From assembly GCA_019722365.1 (NCBI GenBank), contig JADFUC010000840.1, positions 80,390 to 144,389 on the forward strand: 64,000 nucleotides of DNA, in the 5' to 3' direction. Shown here one piece after another: positions 13,120-24,616 of the stretch (position 1 is its first letter; each line of letters opens with the position of its first letter). The notes under the pieces are model-generated. The model ran no database searches and was not told the origin of the DNA. It saw nothing but the letters and a program-made list of their open reading frames with translations. This stretch comes from Lithospermum erythrorhizon (Eukaryota > Streptophyta > Magnoliopsida > Boraginales > Boraginaceae). The position numbers and the translations under genes are program-made.

Positions 13120-14665
13120 AGGATTTATTATTTAATTATCTATTATAGTATTGTTATTTAATATATGATTAAGTATATAAGTAAATATAAGGTAGGGAAC
13201 AAGAGATTGTCAAAATAAACTCAATTTAAGTCTTTTCAACAACAAATATTTCGATTATTCGATTCGGTCATAATTGAGATTGATAATTCGGTTGATCATT
13301 CGGTTTCGGGCTTGGGTTTAGGTTTTTGGTTTTGGTCTATAAACAGCACTTAATAAGTGTTGAATGACATGGCAAATGGAGCTAAGTGTTTAGTTTGTTA
13401 TAGGCTAGCTCCCAAACCATGGGCGGACCCTTGATAGGTTCGCGGTGGTTCCTTGGTAAAATGAGTAGATTAGTTGGTAAGTAGATTGTTTGAGTCGCTC
13501 TCCAAAGTGTGAGTTCATTTCATGATGTAAACCAATGTTTTTATTTCAATGACGATTTAGACAACATTATTTATTTTAGAAAATTTTCTTTTCTTCATAA
13601 TAGAATTTTTCCACTTAATAAATTTTTATTTACAAATGCTTTACTAATCATTACAAAAATCACTTTCCCGAAAAAAAATTTAATATATATTTCGAGCAAG
13701 TAATGTGGATTGAATTTAGATAAACTTTGGCTCTACGTGTATACCAGCAAGGATAATATTTTTCTTAATCAGTTCTGTCTCTAATTTATCTTATATATAG
13801 TAATAAACGAGGGTGGGTTGAATTCTGTGAAATAAAATTAATGTATTCTATTTACTATACATAATAAATTTTTTTATTTTAATTTTCATAGTAAGCTTGT
13901 AATGGTGTAACTTAAGCCTAACATGATAAGTGCCAGCAAGCTATTACTATCAATATAATCTACTACGTAATACTCACTATAATTATCCTTAGAAATAAAA
14001 TTATTTCATGGTCATACTATCTTTATTTTTTATTTGGTAGCTTTTTCATCTTATTTCTTTTAGGTTTTTAAAATATTTATTTATTTATTTCATTACTAAT
14101 TTTATTATAAAAATAATAAAATAATAATTTATAACTAGTTTTCAATAACAAATTATGTTATGAAGATTCTCTCCCACCAACTGTTACGCGGTTAATTTCG
14201 TTCTCGTAAAAAGTCCACTGAAATCTTGAAGCTCTTCGGCCTTCATTAATGACCGAACTTTAAGCTTCGAGCTTCTTAAAAACTCCCTAAAAGAGACAGG
14301 CTACATGATTCAGAATGTGAACATCCTTATATTTTAGTGAACAAAAATACCTATATTTATTATATCTATCTGTATCCTCTACATTTTGACCTAAAACTTG
14401 TAGGATACTATTTTTACATGTTTAAATAATTCAAATTGCCTAATTAACAAGTAATAGTTCTAAAGATGCCATTTTTGAAGATTTCCCAATGTCGCTACAA
14501 GTATGAAGTCATTATTAATAGCCCCAAAGGTGTACGGATTGGTTAAGTTCGGATTTGAGTGGCCAGGCAGGGGCCTGTTATCGGTTTCTGAGTCGAACCT
14601 AAATTGGTTCGATTCGATCGGTTCAATGGTTCAGTTCGGTTATGGTTTTGAGCCAAACTTTTAGC
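13120..14665. mobile_element. hAT-like repeat, copy related to 29515-30146
   Basis: 13130-13340 (TTTAATATATGATTAAG, TTCGATTCGGTCATAATT) matches 29530-29700. GAGTCGAACCTAAATTGGTT at 14590 matches GAGGCGAACCTAAATTGGTT at 30027. The CGGTTC-rich ends suggest a hAT derivative. Between them lies AT-rich non-coding DNA, including the unsupported ORF at 13509. Confidence 0.4.
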
Positions 14666-14705
14666 CCTATCATCCATTGAGCTCGAAGAATTAAGTCTAA
14701 GGGGT

Positions 14706-15778
14706 GTTTGTTAAACTCACTACGCACTTAAAATTAATTAATTGACATTTATTAAGTTTGTTTTTGTTAATGAATTATTTTAAATGTAAATAAATCAGAA
14801 ATACTTATCAAAATCCTTAATAAAATTTAAGTTAAAAATTATAACATTTTTTCTCCTCTTAACAAAATCGGAAGTGATAAGTCACGAATTCATCTTACCG
14901 GCATTTGGGTCCTTATATGCATCTACGAGTCTAAACTAATCGGATCAAATAAAGGGATACTACGGATTACAAAAATAATAAATAACAAATTACAAGAGAG
15001 TGTACACTTTCTTACGGAATATTTTAATGGAAGTGGAGAAAATGGGCGAGCTCATATACCCCAAAATAGAGTGTCTAGAGTAGTCATGACAACAAATTAG
15101 CCGAACTCCTCGATGCGTTTTACTAGAAAGATTAAAGTGAGCAGTAAAGAGAGGAAGATAAAACTTTTCCTTTCTGAGGGAGGCGGTGACTTTAGGTAGG
15201 AGAGAGAGAGATTCTTTGACTTCAAAAAGTCAAGAATGAATGAGCATGTAATTCTATGCAAGTGATGAGTAACATATAAGGGTGCGGAGGCGTTAGAATG
15301 TAGGCGCCTAAGAAGGTAACCGAATATTACGGAAACCTGTCTCGTCCACACAATATTTAGGATGCTAAGGGAAGGTTACGGAACCCCGCTGTACACTCGA
15401 TCAGCGCCCCCGGGTGAGATTCCGAGAAATCGAAATCTTGCCCACATCATTTTCATACGGTTTCATTTTAACTCGGGCTTATAATCTGATATTATTAGTT
15501 GGTTTAGTGTTTGTGTGTGTGTGACTTTTTAGGATGGATCGACAAGAGAAATATATTAAGCAATATTAACCGACTATTGCTTTAATATATAGATGCAAGT
15601 AGACCTAGTAAGCCGTCGTAACCACAATGTCGTCTTAGAGTAAATCCTAAACAATTAATATATATTGAACTTATAATCTTGAATATTTAAATCCGTTGAT
15701 CAATCAAAATTGTTCAGCAGGTATTTTATGAGATCTAATATCTGCTTAGTTAAAGCGCTCGCTTGCCTTGGGCCGATT
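14706..15778 (+). mobile_element. R1 repeat copy 2 with following primer-binding-like site
   Basis: This is the best preserved R1 copy. It begins TGTTTGTTAAACTCAC and runs through the shared blocks to about GGGCCGATT. It is followed by ATAGTATCAAAAGCTTATG, a variant of the retroelement primer-binding site TGGTATCAGAGC. That supports reading R1 as the 5' LTR of an element extending to the right. GAGAGAGAGAG at 15201 is the short allele of the GA tract in copy 1. Confidence 0.55.
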
Positions 15779-18313
15779 TATGACATAGTATCAAAAGCTT
15801 ATGATCTGACATCGAGCGATTCATTGGTATGTGATTTCAGCCAGTCGAAGCTTTGGTAAGATGTGTGTCACCAAACTCTTTTTAGCGATTCTGGTAATAG
15901 GCATGTAATGTGATATTATTTCATATATCCTCTTCGTCACTGATGGCTTTATGCAGAAAGGTTGGCTTGTCCCAGTCGGCTACATCCTATCTACTAAGGT
16001 TATTGAGGATAGAGATCGACATGGATAAGTATACTTGTGGATCCCAGTTGAAGGAGCTTGAGTTGGAAGGTTTTCAATGATCAGTATATCTTCTTTCTTT
16101 TTTCATTAGCGTTACATTAGAAGAATGGTCTTTCGCTATGGCTCCATTTCAAGTGATTTGACTGGATCCAAAAAGAAAATCCCAAAAGCCTAATAGTGAC
16201 TATATCTACCAGGCTAATTGAAGGTAAGTGGAGGACGTTTAGTTTGGTTGAGAGGAAAGAAAATAGGGGAAGAGGAGCTACACTAACAAGTGGAGGGGCA
16301 TGGTCATATGACATTGCATTTGTCTACTTAGTCAAGTCCCGCATGAATCGATTCCGGATGGTGGTGCACCAAATCACCTTAACTCTCGAATTACAATCTC
16401 TGAGATATCCGGTATGCTGAATCCTATTGTACCCAGTCTTCATTTATATTGTCATGATATACTCGACTTCGTGTTGTTATGATCCTCGCATTCTGAGAGG
16501 GCGTTTGACAAGGTTAAAAAATTACATTACTCGATTACACATGAAATCCTGTCTTTCTGGTCTATGAATCACCTGTTCAAACATAAGCTTTATAGAGAGA
16601 AGGCTGCTTGGGACACGGACATTTTTATCTTCTAAGTTACCATGACGGCCATGGTCAGGTGTTACGGCTTGAACCCGGTTGTGTTAAGCAAACCCATATG
16701 ATTGATTAAGTACCATACTCCCTTTTGATCCAAAAAAATTGATCAACACAATCAAGCTCATACTAGTCGTTGGGTGTTCGATTCCAATCAGTGAACCCCT
16801 AACTAGGGACAAACAATCTCATTGTTTGTCTTGGTTTGTTAGAGGTTTTCTTGTTTGAATCACGTATCCATAGACCTCTTCAGAAAAACATAGATTGCCA
16901 ATGGAATCCAAAGGTTTGTTACTTTCATTACTTGGTGTATATTTTACTGTGTCGTCAGAACAACGTGTAATTTGAATCTAGAAGCTCAGAATTCAAGCGT
17001 TGTCATCTGATAGGCGTATATGATATTATTTAGTATAGCTCCCACTAAGTCTGGCACCACTTAAGCATCAAGAGTAGAACATTACTTCTTCTTAATATGC
17101 TTATATTAGTGTGGTTGATTAGTTGGGTATCTAGTCAAATGTTATTCCTTGTTCTCAACTTTATGTACGTATGTACTTCTTTATTCAATTGTTGAAAGAA
17201 GTATCAATGTCTAAGTACATACTCGGATCAATAATGAGATCTTGAATCTCTAGCTCTACTAGAGATACACCATCTTTATCGGGACACCAAGTTAGGCAAT
17301 TTTAAAGATCATCGTTAGTGTTATAATCAGGCTTTATGTATACATGACTTACCGGGTTGTAAGCTGTCTTTCGATTTCTATATTTTTGTAGTCATCAGTT
17401 GTACTATTCTTGTTGCTTTAACAAGGCAAACACAACCCCCATATACTGACTTACTTTAGTTTGCTTGAGTCAACAATTTAAGTAGGCTGATATAAATGCA
17501 ATTACCTTTCATTGCTCTTGCTTTCCATCCGTACAATTTTGTGATGGGAAAAGTTGTAGCTCCCTGGAAAGATTCTTTCTTTTTAAGGTATTCATCTTGG
17601 ATCCCAGTTAAATGGCTTATCAGCATAACTCAACTTATTGGGTTCATTTAGTTGGATCCCTATGAATTCTAGAAAGATTTGAGCCATCCACTTGATACTT
17701 AGAAGAAAGCCTATATACAATCTAATTTTGTATTGTTCTTGACTTTCTAATGATTGTGACTTTCACGTCACAATCACTAGGTAGACTCCAGCGACCTTCT
17801 TTGTCTATAGAAGAAGCGTTTCTTTTAATGAATTTAAATTATTTGAACCGTTCATTAACTTCGTGCTTATATGTCAACCATTGTAGATCTGGATGATCTA
17901 AAACAACTATGATTAATAAATTTTTCAATATAAGAATCACCTTGACTTGGATAAATTCTATTTATCTCAGTCAATCTTTAATAAATATGAAAAATTTCTA
18001 TATAATTAATCATCTATATTGTATTAGCTATTTATTCATGATAAGCTGAATTATCTTGGAATAAAAAATGTTAACTATCAATCATATTTGAATATTAAAG
18101 CTATGTCCGGATCTAAATCGTCATCATTTGGTATTCACGGTTATATCCTTAAAAAAGCGTCACCTTTTATTAGGATTACTATTGTAGTAACAACAAGTTC
18201 GGGTTCAGGTCTTATAATTTGTCAAGCGCGGGTGACTTGGGTGAAAGTTTTATAAGATTTTGAACTCGGCTTGTATGGAAAAGTTCTATCGCGTCTTATG
18301 TGACTTTCTTGAT
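15779..18313 (+). other. Non-coding retroelement-like DNA after R1 copy 2
   Basis: Begins with the primer-binding-like ATAGTATCAAAAGC. No long ORF and no recognised gag or pol motif on either strand. The short ORFs near 16117-16420 overlap on opposite strands and look like chance. It ends at the GTTGA target site of the 18.3-kb solo LTR. Confidence 0.4.
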
Positions 18314-18318
18314 GTTGA

Positions 18319-20942
18319 TGTAACGACCCGCCCGGTCGGCATACGAGTGAGAGTCATTAAAATCCGAACACGAGTCACGGAGCCGATGGGCGGCTTCGAT
18401 TTAAAAGCTCTGATTAGTTTCGTCCAAAAATGTGATCTGATTATTTCCCCGTCAAAACGGTTTTAAAATTTATAATCCATCGGTACGATGCTCGAAGCTT
18501 GACGAGCCATATATATATACAACATATTCCAAAATAAAGTAATGCGACAAGGCCCTGACAGATGATACGTGCGTATCCACGAGATACAAATAATGACGGC
18601 CGGCCAAAGGCTAAAGTTTCAAAATCTGACAATCAAAAGCGATTGACAACCGTCAAAATCGGTTGTGAGGATCTGCCCGATGCTTTCTTTAGCCACTCGG
18701 AACAAAACTCTCAAACGACCTCTTGGCTCGGCCCAGCCGTCTGTCGGCTTTGGCACAAATGAAATGCCGCCCCGATGCGAAAAGGGGTGTAAGCCGAGGC
18801 TTAGTAAACTTAACCTGAGGGGTGAACTTACCATGCAGACAGTGATCAATAATATAATAGTCAAATATGAATAAAATACATATATCAGCTGACTACCTAA
18901 AAAAGGTCATACAACATAATTCCGTAGGAAATCTAGAACATAATACATGAAGATATAAATAGAAGGTTCGGCAAGCACACAATTTGAGAAAAGAAATCGA
19001 TAGACTTCGACAACGACTAAAACTCACAGTCATCGAGCCTCACCCATGCCGTATCGGCAGTATCTGGTCCTCCCAATGCTGGCATATCTTCCGATCCGTC
19101 TACTGCGGGGAATGGACTAATCAACAATCACCTCGCTTATACGCGGTATGGAAGGCCAAGAGCAGCTTATACACAAGTATAAGGCCTTATACAAAGTATA
19201 AGACCTGTCAACATACACTAAGTATAAGGCGCTTTGACTCTTATACACTAAGTATAAGGCACACCACATGTATATACCGTATTATAGGGCCACATCGACA
19301 ATGCACCGTAAGTGATCAAAGACTCGTACACTCTTGGTATAGGCCAAACCGCCTGCACTATACCGTAGTATAGAGGCCACACGGCAATGCACAATAAGCG
19401 ATCAAAAAGAGAGTCATACCGCTCTTATGCGAAGTAGGCCAAACACGCCTATACCGTAGTATAGGACGATAGCGTCGCGTATCGCCGAGGAAGGAGAGTC
19501 GCCTAATCACAGTAATCCCAGTATAAATTCGCCCCCGATACTCAGTACTCGAGTCATGATAACTGCAACAATGCTTTCCCGATAACCCATTTACTCTGCT
19601 CTGGCTTAATATCCAGCGGCTAAAACATCGCGTCCCAGGTAAACACAATGCCAAAAGGCCACGAAATCATAAGTGCGATAAGGCCATGGAAATCATAAGT
19701 GCCGGCAGAGGCCCGCAATCGAGAAATATAAGTTGGGAGCTCGAGCTATTACTTTACCTCGAAGCAATCTTTAGCATACAGGGAATACCATCACATAATC
19801 ATATAACAATTACATGTATATCGTTTCTCACGTAAAAATATCATAATAACATGTTCACACAATTTAAAGTAAATGCGTAAAAGTAACACCCGTGAGACAA
19901 TCTTTACTTTCTGTAGCTACCCATGGAGCCGAAAAGCAATCCAAAATTAGCGCCGCTTTCCCACGATCGGCCTAATGACAGAAGGTATAATCGAGGCCTG
20001 CTAACATCTGCGGCGTTCTAGAAGATACATAATAACGACTCTTAGGGAACTATCTCTAAGCAGTCTAACATGACGGATAAGCTATCAGATTATAATCCCC
20101 GTCGGACCGCAGTGATCGATTCCCGCTAAATTCCATCTTATCGCTTTCATTTACAAATCGACTTATAAGTTATTAACTAATCATCAAGTCCATATTAACA
20201 ATCCTATACTCCGAAATATCAGTATAACTCGGCTTGGAATTTACACTTTTAATAACACTCTTTAATCAATTTTAAATCACGATTTAACATCATGCTTAAC
20301 TATAATAATTTCTCAATATAACCTCACCACACATTTAAGTCTTATAAAAATATCCACATAAAGTCAACCAAAAACCTAAAAGTCAACTCGACCATGCGTC
20401 TCAAGCGATCTACAAATCACGAATTAAAAGCTCAAATAAATTACAAAACCCATAACCAACTAAGATTATCATAAAATTCAATTATGGAAAAATCTGACTA
20501 TGTCAAAACCCAAGAAATATCTCGGAAGACTTTGAAATTTCTTACCTTAACTCGAAGAATGATAGGAAAACGATATTCCCTGACCGATCTTGAGTTTGGC
20601 GTAATCGAAGAGAAATGGAAAATGAAATTTTTAGGGGAGGGGTGAATATTTCGGCCATAGCATGAAAAAGATGATGATGAAGTGTTTGATAATGATGGAA
20701 GATAACATGCACAGATATTTAAAACTCGAGTCGTTGGTTCGGTTCAATTTACTTGCTCGTACTTAAATCTCCTGAACCCGATTCCAAAGATAAAATATTC
20801 CATGGCAAAAACTACTAAATTATAAATGTAATTACATTAAAATTTTACGAAATAATATTATCATTGAGATTATTTAAAAATATCCCCGGGTCACGCCGAC
20901 AGAAAATTTAAATTTTTTTTTTTTTAGTAGCAGTTATTCTGA
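18319..20942 (-). mobile_element. Solo LTR of the T1 family, reverse orientation
   Basis: It begins TGTAACGACCCGCCC, the reverse complement of the T1 LTR end. It contains the reverse of the T1 minisatellite (CTTATACACTAAGTATAAGG and TATACCGTAGTATAG units at 19150-19470), the reverse of the GTTGACTTTT cluster near 20360, and a T-run at 20913 matching the LTR's opening poly-A. GTTGA occurs at 18314-18318 and again at 20943-20947, a 5-bp target duplication, and no internal DNA adjoins. A solo LTR left by LTR-LTR recombination is inferred. The right terminus is degenerate (TTATTCTGA instead of TTATTACA). Confidence 0.75.
19150..19470 (-). repeat. Palindromic minisatellite in the 18.3-kb solo LTR
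   Basis: Short units such as CTTATACACTAAGTATAAGG and TATACCGTAGTATAGG recur. Each is nearly self-complementary about its centre. They are the reverse-strand counterpart of the units at 54440-54970. Confidence 0.7.
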
Positions 20943-20947
20943 GTTGA

Positions 20948-23102
20948 TTAGTTGAATATCTCTTTATCAGCGTTTGAGCTAAGCCTCAATGAATATATTT
21001 GCTGGAAATCAATGAGAATTGATTCCCACTTTATTATTGCCCGTTAGAGCAATTGTGTCAATTCATTTACCGGGTTGGTTAAATGTGATTACTAGAACAA
21101 GTGTTCACCTTAGTAATGGTATATTACTGAGTGTGAGTTCTCTATGATAATTTAAGGGGTTATGAGGCGATTCTTTAGATGCTAACTCGTGTCGTTATAA
21201 TAGCTAGTAATTGGTCAATTATTATTATTATACTCTTCTAATATTTGAGCCTAGAAGGGTCACACACATACATTGATATTCGAATAATATTTCATGAATG
21301 AAATTAAAAGCGAGACTTGTATATTGAGAAATGTATTTCTCAATATTTATATATTGTCAAATATATATGTTGATGAACATCAGTGGTTAAACTGCCAGTT
21401 TAATCAATTAAGCAATTGAATCGATGAATAACTGATAGCTATTCGATAGTGACTTCGTTAGTATTTTAATTGACTTGTTAAGTTAATTAAAATAGAACAA
21501 CTCAGCAATAACTTCATTATTTAATTAGAAGTTCATAACGGTCTAATTAAGTTAACGAGTTAAAGCCCGATTTCTTAGCAGTACATAGCAGGTGGAATTT
21601 TGGGACTTGGTATTTAAAAAAGGGGATTGGTTTCATGACATAAAGATCACAAAAACCTCCGCCTCTCAAAGATAGCCGCCTGCATATAGCAAGGTGAAAG
21701 AATTTATAGCTTCCGATTCACGTTTAAATTAAATCGAACTACAGGAAGTTGAGTTCTCGGTTTGTTTCCTCTTGGTGTGTGAAATCTAGAGGACATCTCG
21801 CCGGTGTTGAACATAAGCGTTGGAGAGGATCTTGAGGAGCTTTCACACGAGCTCTACGTGTGGAATTGGAACCAACTTCGCTTCCCGTTCTGATGTAAGA
21901 ATTCTCGATATTCGTACATTAAAGTATTTTATGTTTAGATTAATTTCTACGTTATTTTGAGAATCCGGGATGTATGAATTGGTGTTCATCGCGATTAAAT
22001 TAATACTAGATTCTAACATATGTAATCAAGTTTATTAGATGAATCGAGTTCATCTAGTAACATACTTCTTTAACATCTTAAAGAATGTTAAATGTTTACT
22101 TAAGCCAACTCTCGTTCATTTGAACTATTCAAATGTACTCATTGTATTTCTAAAATACAACATTAAATTAGTAAACACATACATTTATGTTCTACTAATT
22201 GTACTAGTAATAAGGAGAGAATGCTTCTATTTATTTATTGATCTCATAAATTTTATTTATGACTTTAATAAATAGCTTATTCTAAATATTTAATTTTAAT
22301 TAATGATTGCGTTGTTATGAATTTTTAAGTATTATTCTCTTACAATCAAATATTTCAAATATAATTCGAAGATTCCATCTTTATCATATTTCATTTATGT
22401 AGGTATACTGTTATAATTAATATTGCCTTTTGAGATTTTAGATTTCAAGTCATTTTACTTGAATTGTTATGAGCATACATGGTATGATATCAATGTTGGT
22501 CAAACTAACATAGTAGAGATTTAATATCGTTTGTAATTTTCATGTAGAGATTAATAGTCAATTAACATGAATTAATCTTAAAACATAAAAATTATTTATT
22601 TTCAAAACATAAATAATACTTGTATTCCTAATCAAAAGCGAGGAAGCTAGCTGTTATATATTAAAAAGTAAACATTTATCTAAACTAAAATAAAGTAGGT
22701 TCTCTTTGGTAGGATGCTTCATTTCCTTAATCTAGGTTCACTCCCGTCTCCAGTGATCTTCTATTACGATCGTCCCATACATTTCAGAAAATGTGAGTAC
22801 TACATACAATGTCACCAAGCATTGATGCGTCGAGAAAGTGAGGTGTCGCGATTCATAACATGATTTCGGTGATCTGTGTTGAATCCGTCTTTACGCACAG
22901 ATGGAAAGGTCCTCTTAGCGGACTTCCTCTCGATGACCAAAGGTGGTTATTTTAACATCTTTGTCATCTATCTGCTTTCTGCTCCACTTTGTTCATTCCT
23001 TTGCTTCGGGGTAGAAGCGGCTCGGGAACTCTCGCCGTCCTCAGGAGATGCGTCTCACGAGCGAAGTCAAATCTTCCCTCGTTTCTTGCTCGATTATGCC
23101 CA
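20948..23102. other. Sequence between the two T1 solo LTRs, with possible Copia-type LTR end
   Basis: AT-rich DNA with no recognised coding domain. GGTATTTAAAAAAGGGG at 21610 could be a TATA region, and the stretch to ATTCTAACA at 22018 resembles an LTR end. The following TATGTAATCAAGTTTATTAG is a degenerate counterpart of the primer-binding area at 42517. The ORF at 22876-23106 has no recognisable motif and runs to the edge of the second solo LTR. Confidence 0.3.
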
Positions 23103-23107
23103 ATAAT

Positions 23108-24611
23108 TGTAACGCGACCACTTGAATTAGGCCATACGAGTGAGAGTCATTATAATCCGAACACGAGAATCACCAAAGCCCAGATGGACGACTCGGGTTT
23201 AAAACTACTCGTTTCCTTAAAAATATGATTATATAATATTTCCAAAATAATCGCAGTTTAAAAATTTACGTCCATTCGGGTGATATCTAACCAACCAACT
23301 CCATATATACAACATATCCCAAATAAATAGTAATCTTTAAAAGCGATCTTCTGGTGAGTAAGTCTTGTCTTTGAGAATACAAAATGACTTAAGCGCGGCC
23401 AGGGCTAAAGTTTGAAAATAAAGTACAACGATAAAAAACGATTGGCCGTAATCGGTGTGAGGATCTGCCTTGCTTGATGCTCACTGGCCGCTGGAAGCAA
23501 CTCTCCAAGCAGTCTCACAGCTCAAGCAAATTTGTTTGTCAACTTTGCTTTAAATAATTCCGCCCAAAGAAAAAGGGGTGTAAGCCCTGACTTAGTGGCT
23601 TTCTAACAATGGGGGTGAAAGCTTCATGTCTGGCCATGACGCAACAAATTAACATAGGAGTGGTCTGGCGTATAGATATAGATATAACAGGACTACTAAG
23701 CTAGGCCATATTTATACTTTCAAAGAAAATTCTCATACATCGCGTGACATAACATAGAATATAGAGGTCTCGATAATGAATACAACTCATGAATAAAAAG
23801 AAATCACACCAACCAGCGTGAAATTACGATCCACGGGGAGCCAATAGCTTATACTCACAGTAAATGATCACTGCATTGACTAGATATCATCCAATTCTAA
23901 TCACGTGCATAAGCTCGGCCGTCAGTCTGGCGCTCTTGCCGAGTATAAAGTTGATAACCAAACTCTTATCACAGAAATATAAGGCGATAAACAACGCTCT
24001 TATACGAAGTATAGGCGATAACCAGCAGCTCTTATACCGAGTATAAAGCTGATAACCAGCAGCCTCTTATACGAAGTATAAAGTACGATAAAACTCTTAT
24101 ACCGAAGTATAAAGGCGATAACCAGCTCTTAAAAGAGCCACCTAACCCATGACCTTCGATTCTGCGATTCGTATCCTAATCTGAGTCACCTCAGAGACAT
24201 ACATAACTCTAACCGTCGCCTCTCGATAACCATCTACTCTGCTCCCAAAAATATCCAGCTTTTACCGCTAAAACATCTCCTGATCGTAAGTCCAAACACA
24301 ATGTGGAAACAAGGCCACGAAACAAATTTAAATGAGGCCACATGAATCTAACTTGATCTTGAAGCGAATACAATCAGAAATATAAGTTGGGAGTTGGTAT
24401 TCACTGCCTCTGACGTCTTGTATACAGTTATAATCACATAATCATCATGGCTCACTGCAAAGAATGAATCACACATAATCATACAACAATTACATGTATA
24501 TCGTTCTCCGTAATCGTTACCTGATAACATGTTCACACAATTTAAAGTAAGAAATGCGTGAAGTAACGCCCGTGATATAAATCTTCGCGCCTACTTAGCG
24601 AGGTTATTACA
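23108..24611 (-). mobile_element. Shortened solo LTR of the T1 family, reverse orientation
   Basis: It starts TGTAACGCGACC and ends GGTTATTACA, with ATAAT directly repeated at 23103-23107 and 24612-24616. The stretch CATACGAGTGAGAGTCATTA is shared with the start of the solo LTR at 18319, as are the CTTATACGAAGTATAA-type units (23960-24120) and ACATGTTCACACAATTTAAA. At 1,504 bp it lacks roughly the half next to the opening poly-A of the LTR, so it is an internally deleted or variant copy. Confidence 0.75.
23940..24130 (-). repeat. Palindromic minisatellite in the 23.1-kb solo LTR
   Basis: At least five imperfect units of about 30 bp share CTCTTATACCGAAGTATAAAG followed by CGATAACCAGC. They are related to, but distinct from, the units in the other T1 copies, which suggests the array turns over within each insertion. 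Confidence 0.7.
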
Positions 24612-24616
24612 ATAAT

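Noticed and set aside
18441..19654. Cluster of short ORFs on both strands
   Set aside because: All lie within the reverse-oriented solo LTR and its minisatellite; the GC-richer composition explains the open frames.
22876..23228. Overlapping ORFs of 76 and 79 residues
   Set aside because: No domain, and the second runs across the boundary into the T1 solo LTR that begins at 23108.
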